NCBI RefSeq assembly: GCF_025717675.1
Contig: NZ_JAJIRT010000012.1
Location: 1 to 64,000, forward strand
DNA: 64,000 nucleotides
Source of the DNA: Paucibacter sp. DJ2R-2
GTDB lineage: Bacteria > Pseudomonadota > Gammaproteobacteria > Burkholderiales > Burkholderiaceae_C
Direction: 5' to 3'
The stretch's first letter is position 1. Each line of letters starts with the position of its first letter. The notes beneath the pieces are model-generated. The model saw only the letters and a program-made list of their open reading frames with translations. It was not told the DNA's origin and made no database searches. The position numbers and the translations under genes were made by a program. Shown here one piece after another: positions 44,478-52,854 of this stretch.

Positions 44478-44942
44478 ATGAAGAAAGTCTTGTTGGCATT
44501 GGTGGCGTTGTTGGTGGCGATGCCGAGCGTCGCCGTCATGGACACGCCGATAGATTGGCAGGCGCTTGAGGTTCGAGCCGTTGTGGACGGCCAGCCGCTT
44601 GTGGTCACTGCACGTGCGGAGAAAGCGAGAGTCACCTACTTGGCGCTTCGGGTGCGAAGCCACAGTTCGGTCGTACCCGCAGCAGAACTCAAGGGCTTGC
44701 CGACCGTGTTGTTGAGAACAATGCGCCTGGTTTCTCCTGACGTGAAGAGCGGCAAGGGGCCAAGTGTTCGCGTCGAGTTCGAGCTGGTGCCAGAGCAGGC
44801 GGTCGAGCAACGTGGCGTCGCGGAGTTCCATTTTCAAAGCGGTGCGTATGCCGGTCGCTTGGTCGAGCGCGTCATTGATGGCAAGCTTGTGGTTCGAGAA
44901 TCAAAGGAAATGGGTCAAGCACCACGCCCTGCCTCGAGATGA
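44478..44942 (+). CDS. Small exported protein of unknown function
   Basis: This 154-residue protein has a signal peptide (MKKVLLALVALLVAMPSVAV) and a beta-rich domain with no cysteines (EVRAVVDGQPLVVTARAEKA, then VRVEFELVPEQAVEQRGVAE). GGGGCTC before ATG 44478 is a fair ribosome binding site. No family recognised. The motif GCAAGGCCTGACCC lies 62 bases after its stop. Confidence 0.65.
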   Translation: MKKVLLALVALLVAMPSVAVMDTPIDWQALEVRAVVDGQPLVVTARAEKARVTYLALRVRSHSSVVPAAELKGLPTVLLRTMRLVSPDVKSGKGPSVRVEFELVPEQAVEQRGVAEFHFQSGAYAGRLVERVIDGKLVVRESKEMGQAPRPASR

Positions 44943-45257
44943 CGGCTACCTTACCTGGCCGCGAGCCCAAAGAGGTCTTCAAGGGCCGGCCTCCGCACCT
45001 GATAGCAAGGCCTGACCCTTTTTGGTCGTTTCTTTTCATGTGTAGAGCTGTGTCCAGAGCAGTTGCAATGCAACGACATGCAGACTGAACATCTACAACC
45101 GGCCCTGCAGGTCGCGGCGAGCCCGGGCCTTGAAATTTCGCCTGGCACAAGCCACCCGCTGAAGCCCAGTGTCGAGGATCGGCTTGCAGGGGCCATAACG
45201 CTGCCCCAGATACAAACCGCTGCGAGACTTGGTTACTTTAAAAACCACGCTGTCATC
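44943..45257. other. Gap carrying one copy of the CAAGGCCTGACCC motif
   Basis: A 315-base gap. The motif GCAAGGCCTGACCCTTTTT is at 45005-45023 and may double as a weak terminator tail. No gene is supported. Confidence 0.45.
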
Positions 45258-45647
45258 ATGAAATCCGCCTACCTGCTTGCCGCCTCTGTGGGCCTCATCA
45301 CTCCAACATGGGCGCAGGAATCTGCGCCCATGCCATGCGTGAACTCCGCAAACACCGTGGAGCGCAACCATTGCTTCGCGGCGGAAGTTGAGTCGATTGA
45401 CACGCTGCTTCGCGTTGAGGTCAGGCGTGTTGAGCGGATACTTCTGAGTCGAGATGCGGAAGTACCCATGCTTCAGCTCGCACCGGCATTCAGAGCATCC
45501 CAGAGCAAATGGCAGTCCTTCCGTGATGCGGACTGCACGTTTCGAAGCCAGACTTATGGCGATGGAACCGGGGGGCCTGCCGAGGGAATGTGGTGCCAGA
45601 TCGAGCACGGGCGGACTCGCCTGAAATACCTGCAAGGCATGCGTTGA
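45258..45647 (+). CDS. LprI-like (DUF1311) exported protein
   Basis: This 129-residue protein has a signal peptide (MKSAYLLAASVGLITPTWAQ) and the DUF1311 pattern: CVNSANTVERNHCFAAEVES, LAPAFRASQSKWQSFRDADC and GMWCQIEHGRTRLKYL. Four cysteines match those conserved in the LprI family, whose name comes from a mycobacterial lysozyme inhibitor. A role in lysozyme resistance is possible but not shown for most members. ATG 45258 is chosen for the signal peptide. Confidence 0.78.
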   Translation: MKSAYLLAASVGLITPTWAQESAPMPCVNSANTVERNHCFAAEVESIDTLLRVEVRRVERILLSRDAEVPMLQLAPAFRASQSKWQSFRDADCTFRSQTYGDGTGGPAEGMWCQIEHGRTRLKYLQGMR

Positions 45648-45770
45648 ATTCAGTATCGGCTCGGTAGACTCCTCATCGACCCGCAGGAGCGTCAAGTTCG
45701 CACATCCGGCCATGCGCTCAGATTGCGAGTTCTGCCGCTGCCTTGCTGAACCACAAAGTACCAAGCTTCC

Positions 45771-46271
45771 ATGCTGCTCTCAAATCTCCAGCCCCTGCTC
45801 TACGTCAAGATTTCTCCGGAACTCCTGACGATTCGAAATGTGAAGACAGGGGCGCAGATGAGCGAAGTCCCCGAGCTGGCGATCAGCACAGGCAGCGCGA
45901 AGCGAATGGTGCTCGGCTTTGGAGCCAACGCGCGCGCAGCGGCGGCGGCGGAAGGGGAACAATCATCCGAAATCATCAACCCCTTCGCTCACCCGCGCAG
46001 CCTGGTGAGCGACTTCACGGTCGGCCAAGTCCTGCTCAAGACCTTCGTCAAGCACGCCCACAGGGCCAGCCTGTTCGCCCCCTCGCCGCGAATCGTCATG
46101 CACCCCCTGGGGTCACCCGACGGCGGCTTCACGCAGATTGAGCGCCGCGCACTCCGTGAAATGGCTTTGGGGGCAGGCGCGTCAGAAGTCGTGCTCTGGA
46201 TTGGACGCGAACTGTCCGATCAAGAGGTCCAGTCGGATCTGGTGCTCAGGAATGACGAAGGGCGCGAGTGA
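45771..46271 (+). CDS. Short MreB/actin-like N-terminal domain protein
   Basis: This 166-residue protein has the first part of an MreB-type fold: LYVKISPELLTIRNVKTG, SLVSDFTVGQVLLKTFVKHA and RIVMHPLGSPDGGFTQIERR, ending VVLWIGRELSDQEVQSDLVL. True MreB proteins are about 345 residues with two lobes; this one has only subdomain I material and no phosphate-2 or adenosine motifs. Similar short proteins are annotated as rod shape-determining protein in other Burkholderiales, from memory. It is either a stand-alone derivative or a remnant, but the frame is clean. No ribosome binding site is evident. Confidence 0.7.
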   Translation: MLLSNLQPLLYVKISPELLTIRNVKTGAQMSEVPELAISTGSAKRMVLGFGANARAAAAAEGEQSSEIINPFAHPRSLVSDFTVGQVLLKTFVKHAHRASLFAPSPRIVMHPLGSPDGGFTQIERRALREMALGAGASEVVLWIGRELSDQEVQSDLVLRNDEGRE

Positions 46272-46335
46272 TCTCGCTCTCCCATGAGGAACGTACCCCG
46301 CTTCATGTCACCAGCCCCCACACCCACTTTCTTTC

Positions 46336-47298
46336 ATGTCAGCAATCCAGCCTTTCGACACGCATAGCATCGCCGGCTTCTGGCGCCGCATCGCTGCCTT
46401 TGCATTGGATGCCCTGGCCCTGGGGCTGATCGGCATCACCTTGGGCGCCATATTTGAAGAGCAATTGGTCAGTTTGGGCCCTTGGGGCCGACTGCTCGGC
46501 TTCCTGATCGCGCTGGTCTACTTCGGCCCTCTTAACAGCCGCCTGGCCGGCGGCCAGACTCTGGGCAAGCGGCTGTTGCAGATCAAGGTGGTGGATGCGC
46601 AGGGCGCGCCCTTGGCTCTGGGCCGCTCGCTGCTGCGCTTTTTGCCGCTGGGCTCGGTCTGGTTCCTGAACAATGCACAGCTGCCGGACGGGGTTTTGTT
46701 CTCTGCGTGGGCCGCTGTGTTCGGCCTTGCCATCCTTGGACTGGGCGCGAGCACGCTCTACCTCTATGTCTTCAACCGGCGCTCGCGCCAGTCCCTGCAC
46801 GACTGGCTGGTCGGCTCTTTTGTGGTGAACGCGGCCTCGCAAGGCGCACTGGCTGCTGAGATTGCGGGCCCGCCGCCCAAGCTTCACCGTGTCGTGTGCG
46901 CGCTGCTGCTCGCGCTCGGTGGCCTGGCTCCGCTGATTTCTCAGCAATTCCAGCAGCAGGAGCCCTTCGCGCAGCTGGGGCAGATTTTGCACGCCGTCAA
47001 CGCTGAGACCTGGATCGTTTCATCGGGGGTCAATCAAGGGGCCACGTACACCAGCTCCAGCTCGGCGGGAAGCAAGACCACCCGGCATCTGAGCATCAAC
47101 GCCGTCTCGCGTGACGCAGACATCGGCAACGCCGAACGAGCACAGAAGCTGGCCGCCCTGACGCTGGCGGCCCATCCCGCGGCCGGCCAGCTGGATCTGA
47201 TCCAGATCACCATCGTTCATGGCTACGACATCGGCATCGCCTCCGCGTGGCGCTCGCACAGCACGGCTCGGGCGCCAGCCAAGTGGTTGGCTCCGTAA
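46336..47298 (+). CDS. RDD-family membrane protein
   Basis: This 320-residue protein has an RDD domain in its first 170 residues: GFWRRIAAFALDALALGLIG with the Arg and Asp pair in the first helix, GGQTLGKRLLQIKVVDAQGA, and SLHDWLVGSFVV after the last helix. A fourth hydrophobic segment (VVCALLLALGGLAPLISQ) leads to a 110-residue soluble C-terminus unique to this protein. RDD proteins are candidate ion transporters; nothing here decides its substrate. Confidence 0.85.
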   Translation: MSAIQPFDTHSIAGFWRRIAAFALDALALGLIGITLGAIFEEQLVSLGPWGRLLGFLIALVYFGPLNSRLAGGQTLGKRLLQIKVVDAQGAPLALGRSLLRFLPLGSVWFLNNAQLPDGVLFSAWAAVFGLAILGLGASTLYLYVFNRRSRQSLHDWLVGSFVVNAASQGALAAEIAGPPPKLHRVVCALLLALGGLAPLISQQFQQQEPFAQLGQILHAVNAETWIVSSGVNQGATYTSSSSAGSKTTRHLSINAVSRDADIGNAERAQKLAALTLAAHPAAGQLDLIQITIVHGYDIGIASAWRSHSTARAPAKWLAP

Positions 47299-47440
47299 CG
47301 ACGAGTATCTTCAGTCTCCTGACTGGCTTCGAACGCCCGCCGCCCGCCCAAGCCTTCCTGCCTGCCAGAAAGCAGGCGCCCCAACCCGCACACTTATCGA
47401 TAGAAACGGACATCCCATGCCACTCCCCTCCCAGCACCCC

Positions 47441-47653
47441 ATGAACGCCTCCGCCACCAGCTGCCCGAAGTGCGGTGCCCACGAGAAAGAGCGAGGCGAG
47501 TTCCGCGCCGCGGGTGGCTTCTGGTCCTCGTTCTTTGACTACAGCAACCAGCGCTTCCGTTACCTGGCCTGTAAGAACTGCGGCTACACGGAGTTCTACA
47601 AGTCCTCGATCTCAGGCAGCGCGAAGTTCTTTGACTTCCTCGGCGGCAACTGA
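47441..47653 (+). CDS. Zinc-ribbon small protein
   Basis: About 70 residues with two C-x2-C pairs: TSCPKCGAHEKERGEFRAAG and YLACKNCGYTEFYKS, ending KFFDFLGGN. The pattern matches a widespread family of small nucleic-acid-type zinc ribbons of unknown function. ATG 47417 (MPLPSQHPMNAS) is an alternative start that adds eight residues. Probably co-transcribed with the RDD gene 142 bases upstream. Confidence 0.75.
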   Translation: MNASATSCPKCGAHEKERGEFRAAGGFWSSFFDYSNQRFRYLACKNCGYTEFYKSSISGSAKFFDFLGGN

Positions 47654-47905
47654 GCGGGTGCCGCTGCGGCTCGGCAACAGCGCAGTGAGAGCAGCGCCGC
47701 CACGCTGAACCTTGGCGCTGAACGCGCGACCGGCCAAGGCAGCTGGCGCTGGATCGGCGAGCATCGATCGCGCCCACCTCCGCTGAGGCCAAACGCCAGG
47801 GGAAGCAAGGCGAAGCCTGAGGCCCCCTTGACGCTGATGCGCCTCCGTCAGGCGCCGCACTCTTGATATCCTGCCCGCCACATCCAATACCAACATAGGG
47901 AGCCA

Positions 47906-49981
47906 GTGTTGAAAACCAAGAAATCCATTTTCAAGAGGCTCGCCCTGCGCGAGCTGAACGTCGCGATCGTCACCATCGTCCTGGCCGCAGGGCTGCCGGT
48001 ACTCGCTGCCGAAGCGGTCGCGCCGAACCCGCCGGTCGCGCTCGAAGCATTCTTCCAGCGGCCGGCGGTGCTGGAGGCCAAGCTCTCGCCTTCGGGCAAA
48101 CAGCTGGCGCTGACCACGGCCAAGGGCGGCGACCGGATTGGCATCGTCGTGATTGAACTCAGCGAGGGCTACAAGACCACGCGCGCGGCGAATTTCTCGG
48201 ACGTCGATGTGGTGCGCTTCGAGTGGGTCGGGGACAAGCGCCTGGTCTTCAGCGTCGCGGACCTGGAGGCCGGCAGCGCGGAAGACCGCCGTTATGCCCC
48301 GGGTCTGTACGCCGCCAACCCCGACGGCAGCGATCTGCGCCAACTGGTGCGGCGCCAGGGCAAGCCTTTCGTGAGCAACGGCGACACGCGCAACCAGGCC
48401 CTGGATTGGAACCATATGCTGCTCTCGGTGCCGCAGCAGCAAGAAGGGGTCTTGCCCGAAGAGGTGGTGGTGGGCGAGATGCAGTTTGGCCGTGACGAGC
48501 TACGCTCGGTGACGCCGATGTGGTTGAACGTTCGCACTGGGCGCAGCCGCAGCCTGGAGCTGAAGAACCCGCCCGCGGGCGCCATCGAATGGTGGTTTGA
48601 CAGCAAGGGGCAGGCCCGAGTGGCCAGCACCCTGAACAAGGATCAGGTCGCCCTGCATTGGCAAGGCCCGGGCGATGCAGCTTGGCGCAAACTGTCCGAG
48701 GCCAGCATCTTGGCTCAACGATTCACCCCGGCGGCGGTCGACGATACGGGCAATCTCTATGTGGAGTTCGCGGACGGCCCGGCAGGCCATGCCGTGCTGA
48801 GCCCGTTTGACTTTGCCAAAGGCGAGCCGCAGCGGCCCGCGCGCATCAGCGCGCCGGGCTTCGATCTGCTGGGCGGCCTGGTGCTGGATCGCGCCGGTGC
48901 CGGCGCTTTGGGCGTGCGCGTGGACACCGATGGCGAGCAGACCATCTGGTTCGATGAGGGCATGAAACGCATGCAAGCCCTGGCCGACGAGGTGCTGCCC
49001 GGGCGGGTCAACCGGCTCAACTGCCGGCGCTGCGGCGCCGACGACATGGTGGTCCTGGTGCGCAGCTACTCGGACCGCGACCCTGGCCGCTTGTACCTGT
49101 ACGAAGCAGCGAACAAACGCTGGCAGCCCGTCAGCAAGGTGCTGGACGGCATTGAGCCAAAACGCATGGCCACGGTGGACCTGCACCGCATCAAGGCACG
49201 GGACGGCCGCGACCTCCCGGTCTGGCTGACCCAGCCTGCCGGCAGCAAGGCGGGCCAACCGCTGCCCACGGTGGTCCTGGTGCACGGCGGGCCCTGGGTG
49301 CGCAGCGGCCACTGGCGCTGGGAGGCGATGCAACAGTTTCTGGCCTCACGCGGCTATCTGGTGATCAGCCCCGAGTTCCGCGGCAGCACCGGCTATGGCG
49401 ATGCGCATTACCGGGCCGGCTGGAAGCAATGGGGTCAGGCCATGCAGGACGATGTGGCGGACGCCTTGCTGTGGGCGCAGAAGCAGGGCCTGGCCAGCGA
49501 ACAGGCCTGCATTGCCGGCGCCAGCTACGGCGGCTACAGCGCACTGATGGGCCTGATCCGCCACCCCGAGCTCTACCGCTGCGGTGTGGCCTGGGTCGCG
49601 GTGACCGACCCCAGCTTGCTCTTGGATTCCCCTTGGTGGTTGGACGATGACGTCGGCACGAGCAGCCGCCGCTACGTCTTGCCCGAGCTGGTGGGTGACG
49701 TGAAGGCAGATGCCGCCATGCTCAGCGCCAACTCGCCGCTGGCGCAAGCCAAGCGCATTCAGGCGCCGCTGCTGCTGGCCTTCGGCGAGGAAGACAAGCG
49801 CGTGCCCCTGGTGCACGGCGAACGCCTGCGCGCCGCCTTGAAAGCCGCCGGCCGGCCGCCCGAATGGGTCAGCTACCGCGACGAAGGGCACAGCTGGCGC
49901 AAGGTGGAAACCCATGTCGACTTCGCCCGCCGGCTGGAGAAATTCCTCGGCCAACATCTCCAGAAGGCAACTGGGCCCTGA
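47906..49981 (+). CDS. S9-family (prolyl oligopeptidase-like) serine peptidase, exported
   Basis: This 691-residue protein starts at GTG 47906, five bases after AGGGAG. A signal peptide is visible (VAIVTIVLAAGLPVLAAEAV). A beta-propeller-like region covers residues 40-430. The alpha/beta hydrolase domain follows with PTVVLVHGGPWVRSGHW, the nucleophile Ser540 in AGASYGGYSAL, Asp630 in AFGEEDKRVPL and His662 in YRDEGHSW. All three catalytic residues are present. It resembles dipeptidyl aminopeptidase/acylaminoacyl-peptidase proteins. It should act on short peptides in the periplasm. It is convergent with the LasA-like gene. Confidence 0.92.
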   Translation: MLKTKKSIFKRLALRELNVAIVTIVLAAGLPVLAAEAVAPNPPVALEAFFQRPAVLEAKLSPSGKQLALTTAKGGDRIGIVVIELSEGYKTTRAANFSDVDVVRFEWVGDKRLVFSVADLEAGSAEDRRYAPGLYAANPDGSDLRQLVRRQGKPFVSNGDTRNQALDWNHMLLSVPQQQEGVLPEEVVVGEMQFGRDELRSVTPMWLNVRTGRSRSLELKNPPAGAIEWWFDSKGQARVASTLNKDQVALHWQGPGDAAWRKLSEASILAQRFTPAAVDDTGNLYVEFADGPAGHAVLSPFDFAKGEPQRPARISAPGFDLLGGLVLDRAGAGALGVRVDTDGEQTIWFDEGMKRMQALADEVLPGRVNRLNCRRCGADDMVVLVRSYSDRDPGRLYLYEAANKRWQPVSKVLDGIEPKRMATVDLHRIKARDGRDLPVWLTQPAGSKAGQPLPTVVLVHGGPWVRSGHWRWEAMQQFLASRGYLVISPEFRGSTGYGDAHYRAGWKQWGQAMQDDVADALLWAQKQGLASEQACIAGASYGGYSALMGLIRHPELYRCGVAWVAVTDPSLLLDSPWWLDDDVGTSSRRYVLPELVGDVKADAAMLSANSPLAQAKRIQAPLLLAFGEEDKRVPLVHGERLRAALKAAGRPPEWVSYRDEGHSWRKVETHVDFARRLEKFLGQHLQKATGP

Positions 49982-50006
49982 TCTGCGGCGCCTCGACCCG
50001 GCGGGA

Positions 50007-50029
50007 GCGCCCGCTGCTCGAGCGGGCGC
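50007..50029. terminator. Hairpin between convergent peptidase genes
   Basis: GCGCCCGCT and AGCGGGCGC form a 9-bp perfect stem around GCTCG. No T run on the plus strand. Confidence 0.5.
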
Positions 50030-50054
50030 GGCAGAAGCAGAAGCAGCAAACGGG

Positions 50055-51194
50055 TCACTGGCTGAAATAGCCCGAGCACTTCTTGACCCCGTTCTTGGTC
50101 AGGTAGAAGCGGTTGCAGTTGGTGTCATAACTGCTTCCCGTGGCGGTGATGGTCCAACCGGCCAGGCTGACGGTGTTCAAGTGCTGCCAGGCGCCATTGG
50201 ACTTGAGACTCCAGTGCTGGTGCGGGCCTGTTGATGCGCCGCCATTGCACAGCGCCTGCGCCTGGTTGTTGGCCGGGTTGCCGATGAAGGCGTTCTTGGC
50301 CACCGCGGCGCCGGTGTTGTACTGCAGCTTGTCCATGTGATAGTAGGTCGTGGACCAGCCGCCGCTGTGCACGATCTCGGCAAAGCAGCTGGAGTGGCGT
50401 TTGAAACTGCCGGCTGCCGAGGCCGAAACCCGCACGCCCGTCTGGTTGCTGCCCCAGCCGCCGCCCTTGCTCATGTCCAGCGAGGACATGGGGTAGTTGC
50501 CGCTGCCGGTGTTGGTGTGGGCGCCGCCCACATGCCAAGAGTCGCCAATAGGAAACGGGAACTGCAGAAAGCCGGCCGGCGGCCCGGCCAGGCTGGTGTC
50601 TGGCGCGGCGGATGCGTCCTTGGCGGCGGGTGATTCATGCAGAGCGCGGGCGGCCTCGGTGTCGAAGCTGAGGCCGAACAGGCGCTGGTAGGTGGCGGCG
50701 AACTCCTGCTCGCTGCCATTGGAGCTGGACAGCAGCGCGCGCAGCGGTGTGGGTGCGGCGGCCTCGCTCCCGAACTCGCCGGCGGCGGCGTGCGGGGCAG
50801 GCTCGTACAGGCGGCGCGCCAGTTGATCGGCCACATCGCGCACCTGGGCGTTGAAGCCGCTCAGCTTGGACAAGCTGCCCATGGGGCGGTTGGTCGCGCC
50901 GCGCTGGCCCGAGCGGCTGATCAAGCCGCTGTGTTGCTCGATCAAGGCCAGCAGCACGCGCGGGCTGACGCTGCTGTAGCCGGCCCAGTGAGAGATGATT
51001 TCCGCGTACTGGGCCAGCTCCGGCGCCTGGGCCAGGAGGTAGCTTTCGGTGTCGAAACTGAACATCTCCGCATGGCTGTAGAGCAAGGAGTTGCTGGCCG
51101 GCGCGGCGCCTGCGCCTGCCGCTCGGGCTGGCATCGCGGCTAAGGCGGCCGCAGAGGCCAAGGCGATCAGCAGGTACTGTTTGGAGAGCTTCAT
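50055..51194 (-). CDS. LasA-like M23 metallopeptidase
   Basis: This 379-residue secreted enzyme has a signal peptide (LLIALASAAALAAMPARAAG), a propeptide of about 190 residues, and an M23 LAS-type catalytic domain from about residue 205. Zinc ligands are predicted at His226 and Asp240 (AHTNTGSGNYPMSSLDMSKG) and His327, with catalytic His325, in STGPHQHWSLK. Staphylolysin LasA cuts Gly-Gly bonds in peptidoglycan cross-links and elastin. The closest described relatives are predator or competitor proteases, so a role in lysing other bacteria is plausible. Confidence 0.9.
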   Translation of the reverse strand: MKLSKQYLLIALASAAALAAMPARAAGAGAAPASNSLLYSHAEMFSFDTESYLLAQAPELAQYAEIISHWAGYSSVSPRVLLALIEQHSGLISRSGQRGATNRPMGSLSKLSGFNAQVRDVADQLARRLYEPAPHAAAGEFGSEAAAPTPLRALLSSSNGSEQEFAATYQRLFGLSFDTEAARALHESPAAKDASAAPDTSLAGPPAGFLQFPFPIGDSWHVGGAHTNTGSGNYPMSSLDMSKGGGWGSNQTGVRVSASAAGSFKRHSSCFAEIVHSGGWSTTYYHMDKLQYNTGAAVAKNAFIGNPANNQAQALCNGGASTGPHQHWSLKSNGAWQHLNTVSLAGWTITATGSSYDTNCNRFYLTKNGVKKCSGYFSQ

Positions 51195-51398
51195 GGCGAT
51201 TTGGCTTTCACTGATGAGGGTGGGAAGACGAGCCGCCGATCACCGAAAGCCACGCCCCTGCCTAACCTTGAATTCAAGGATGCAGGCAGGACTCTGCGCT
51301 CGGGCTCAGCTGGCAAACCCAGTCTAGGCAGGCCGCTGCCCAGCGTCTTCTGTCCGGGCTGGCAGCTTGTCGCGGCGCAGGGACTGTGCTAACGGGAT

Positions 51399-51428
51399 TG
51401 CCACTGCCACTGCCACTGCCACTGCCAC
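51399..51428. repeat. Hexanucleotide tandem repeat (TGCCAC)n
   Basis: Five consecutive TGCCAC units (the last slightly changed) lie between the LasA-like gene and the next gene on the minus strand. It is a candidate for length variation by slippage, outside coding sequence. Confidence 0.75.
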
Positions 51429-51452
51429 CGCCGCAGCCCTCGGGCTCAGGGC

Positions 51453-52418
51453 TCAGGGCTTCGCCGACTTCCGAGCTTCTTCATCGGCATGGCGCTTCAG
51501 CACCACACGCAGGGGCTCCACACGCCGAAAGCCGTATTTCTTCATATCGGGCTCGGCGCCGCCGATCCGGGTGTTCATGGCGTCGTCCACCATGCCTTTG
51601 CGCGAGAAGGGGCACATGTCTTCGATGGCCAATTCAGCCGGGGCGTCCGCGGCCCGGGCGATCACCTGCTCCTCGCCCGAAACCAGGGCTTTCCAAACCA
51701 TGGGCTGGTCCAGCGCGGAGACATAGCGTCGGCAGCTGGTCTTGAGATCGGTGCAAGGCATCTTGGCCTCCTGCACCCGCAGGCTGGCCGTGCCCAACAA
51801 GCTCAGGCTCATCGACTCGGGCTCGAAACGGTCCGGGGCCGGCCGGTCGCCTCCGGCCCGTTCAGCCAGGCGCGCTTGCGCCAGCTCGCGATAGCTGGCG
51901 CGCGGCTGGAATGCGACGATCCGGGCAGAGCCGCGGCCGGGGCCTAAGCCGGGCTTGCTTTTCGCCCCGTAGAAGCCCCGCTCGGTGTCCGTGGGAATTC
52001 GGTATTGGAAGTGGGCAGGACGGAGGCTGCCGTTCAGCTTGAGCGCAGCGTTGTTGCCGCTGGGGCCGTCGACAGCAAAACCCACGGCCTGCCAGGACGC
52101 GCGGGCTGAGGCTCGCACATAGAACCAGGCCATGCAGCCATCGATGCCTTCCACTGGCCAGGGCGCAGTCTGCTGAAGTTCAGCGTACAGGTCCAGGCGG
52201 ATCTGACGGATTTCAGCCGGCGTCAGAGCATCGAGGCTGAGCGTGGCCGGCAAGGCCGAGCTGCGAACAAAAGGGGTCTTGATGGGCTCGCCGCCGCTCG
52301 CCACAAACTGGGTCGGCGCCGCAGCGCTGCACACAGAAAGCCAGACCAGGGGCAGCATGCCCAAAGCCAAGCGCAGTAGATGCAGGCGCTTGCGGGCCTG
52401 GATGGGGCGAGAGTTCAT
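51453..52418 (-). CDS. Exported protein of unknown function
   Basis: This 321-residue protein has a signal peptide (LALGMLPLVWLSVCSAAAPT). The mature part has a well-conserved look (LTPAEIRQIRLDLYAELQQT, then GCMAWFYVRASARASWQAVG) and paired cysteines (MPCTDLKTSCRRYV, DMCPFSRKG). ATG 52418 gives MNSRPIQARKRL. Stop is close to the hexamer repeat region. No family recognised. Confidence 0.65.
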   Translation of the reverse strand: MNSRPIQARKRLHLLRLALGMLPLVWLSVCSAAAPTQFVASGGEPIKTPFVRSSALPATLSLDALTPAEIRQIRLDLYAELQQTAPWPVEGIDGCMAWFYVRASARASWQAVGFAVDGPSGNNAALKLNGSLRPAHFQYRIPTDTERGFYGAKSKPGLGPGRGSARIVAFQPRASYRELAQARLAERAGGDRPAPDRFEPESMSLSLLGTASLRVQEAKMPCTDLKTSCRRYVSALDQPMVWKALVSGEEQVIARAADAPAELAIEDMCPFSRKGMVDDAMNTRIGGAEPDMKKYGFRRVEPLRVVLKRHADEEARKSAKP

Positions 52419-52503
52419 GGCATCGATCATCGCTGATCCATACGAGCCGGTATCAGGCAGCGGTAGCGGCAGGGGCAGGCCTTGAGGCGAGCAGCTTCCG
52501 GCT

Positions 52504-52851
52504 TCAGAGGCCCAGCAACCAGAGCACAGCGGCTGTCAGCATGCACACCAGGCCGACCTTCGAGAGGGCGGCACCGGCCTTGGTCTGACGGGCGAGCGCA
52601 CGGCGCGTTTCGGCTGCACTGACCGGGCGAAACAGGGACGCGGGGTCGATGGCCAAGGACAAGGTCGAGCAGCCGCAGCCAAGTGCCATGGCCGTGGCGG
52701 CAACACTCGAAACCGCAAACGAAGTCAGCGCCGAGATCAGCCACAGCATCCCGACCACACCCAGAACATAGGAAGCCAGCCGCAGCTTGAGCGGCTGGGG
52801 CTGGGCTCCGCCCTCGCCCTCGCCCTCTCCCTCTCCCTCGTGCTTGCTCAT
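52504..52851 (-). CDS. Small membrane protein with Glu-Gly repeat start
   Basis: This 115-residue protein starts MSKHEGEGEGEGEGGAQ, encoded by a short GAGGGC/GAGGGA repeat at about 52810-52840, then has two membrane pairs (ASYVLGVVGMLWLISALTSF and VGLVCMLTAAVLWLLGL). A cysteine pair CGC sits in the first loop. Only 3 bases separate its ATG from the stop of the M48 gene upstream, so they form an operon. No family recognised. Confidence 0.7.
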   Translation of the reverse strand: MSKHEGEGEGEGEGGAQPQPLKLRLASYVLGVVGMLWLISALTSFAVSSVAATAMALGCGCSTLSLAIDPASLFRPVSAAETRRALARQTKAGAALSKVGLVCMLTAAVLWLLGL

Positions 52852-52854
52852 GCC

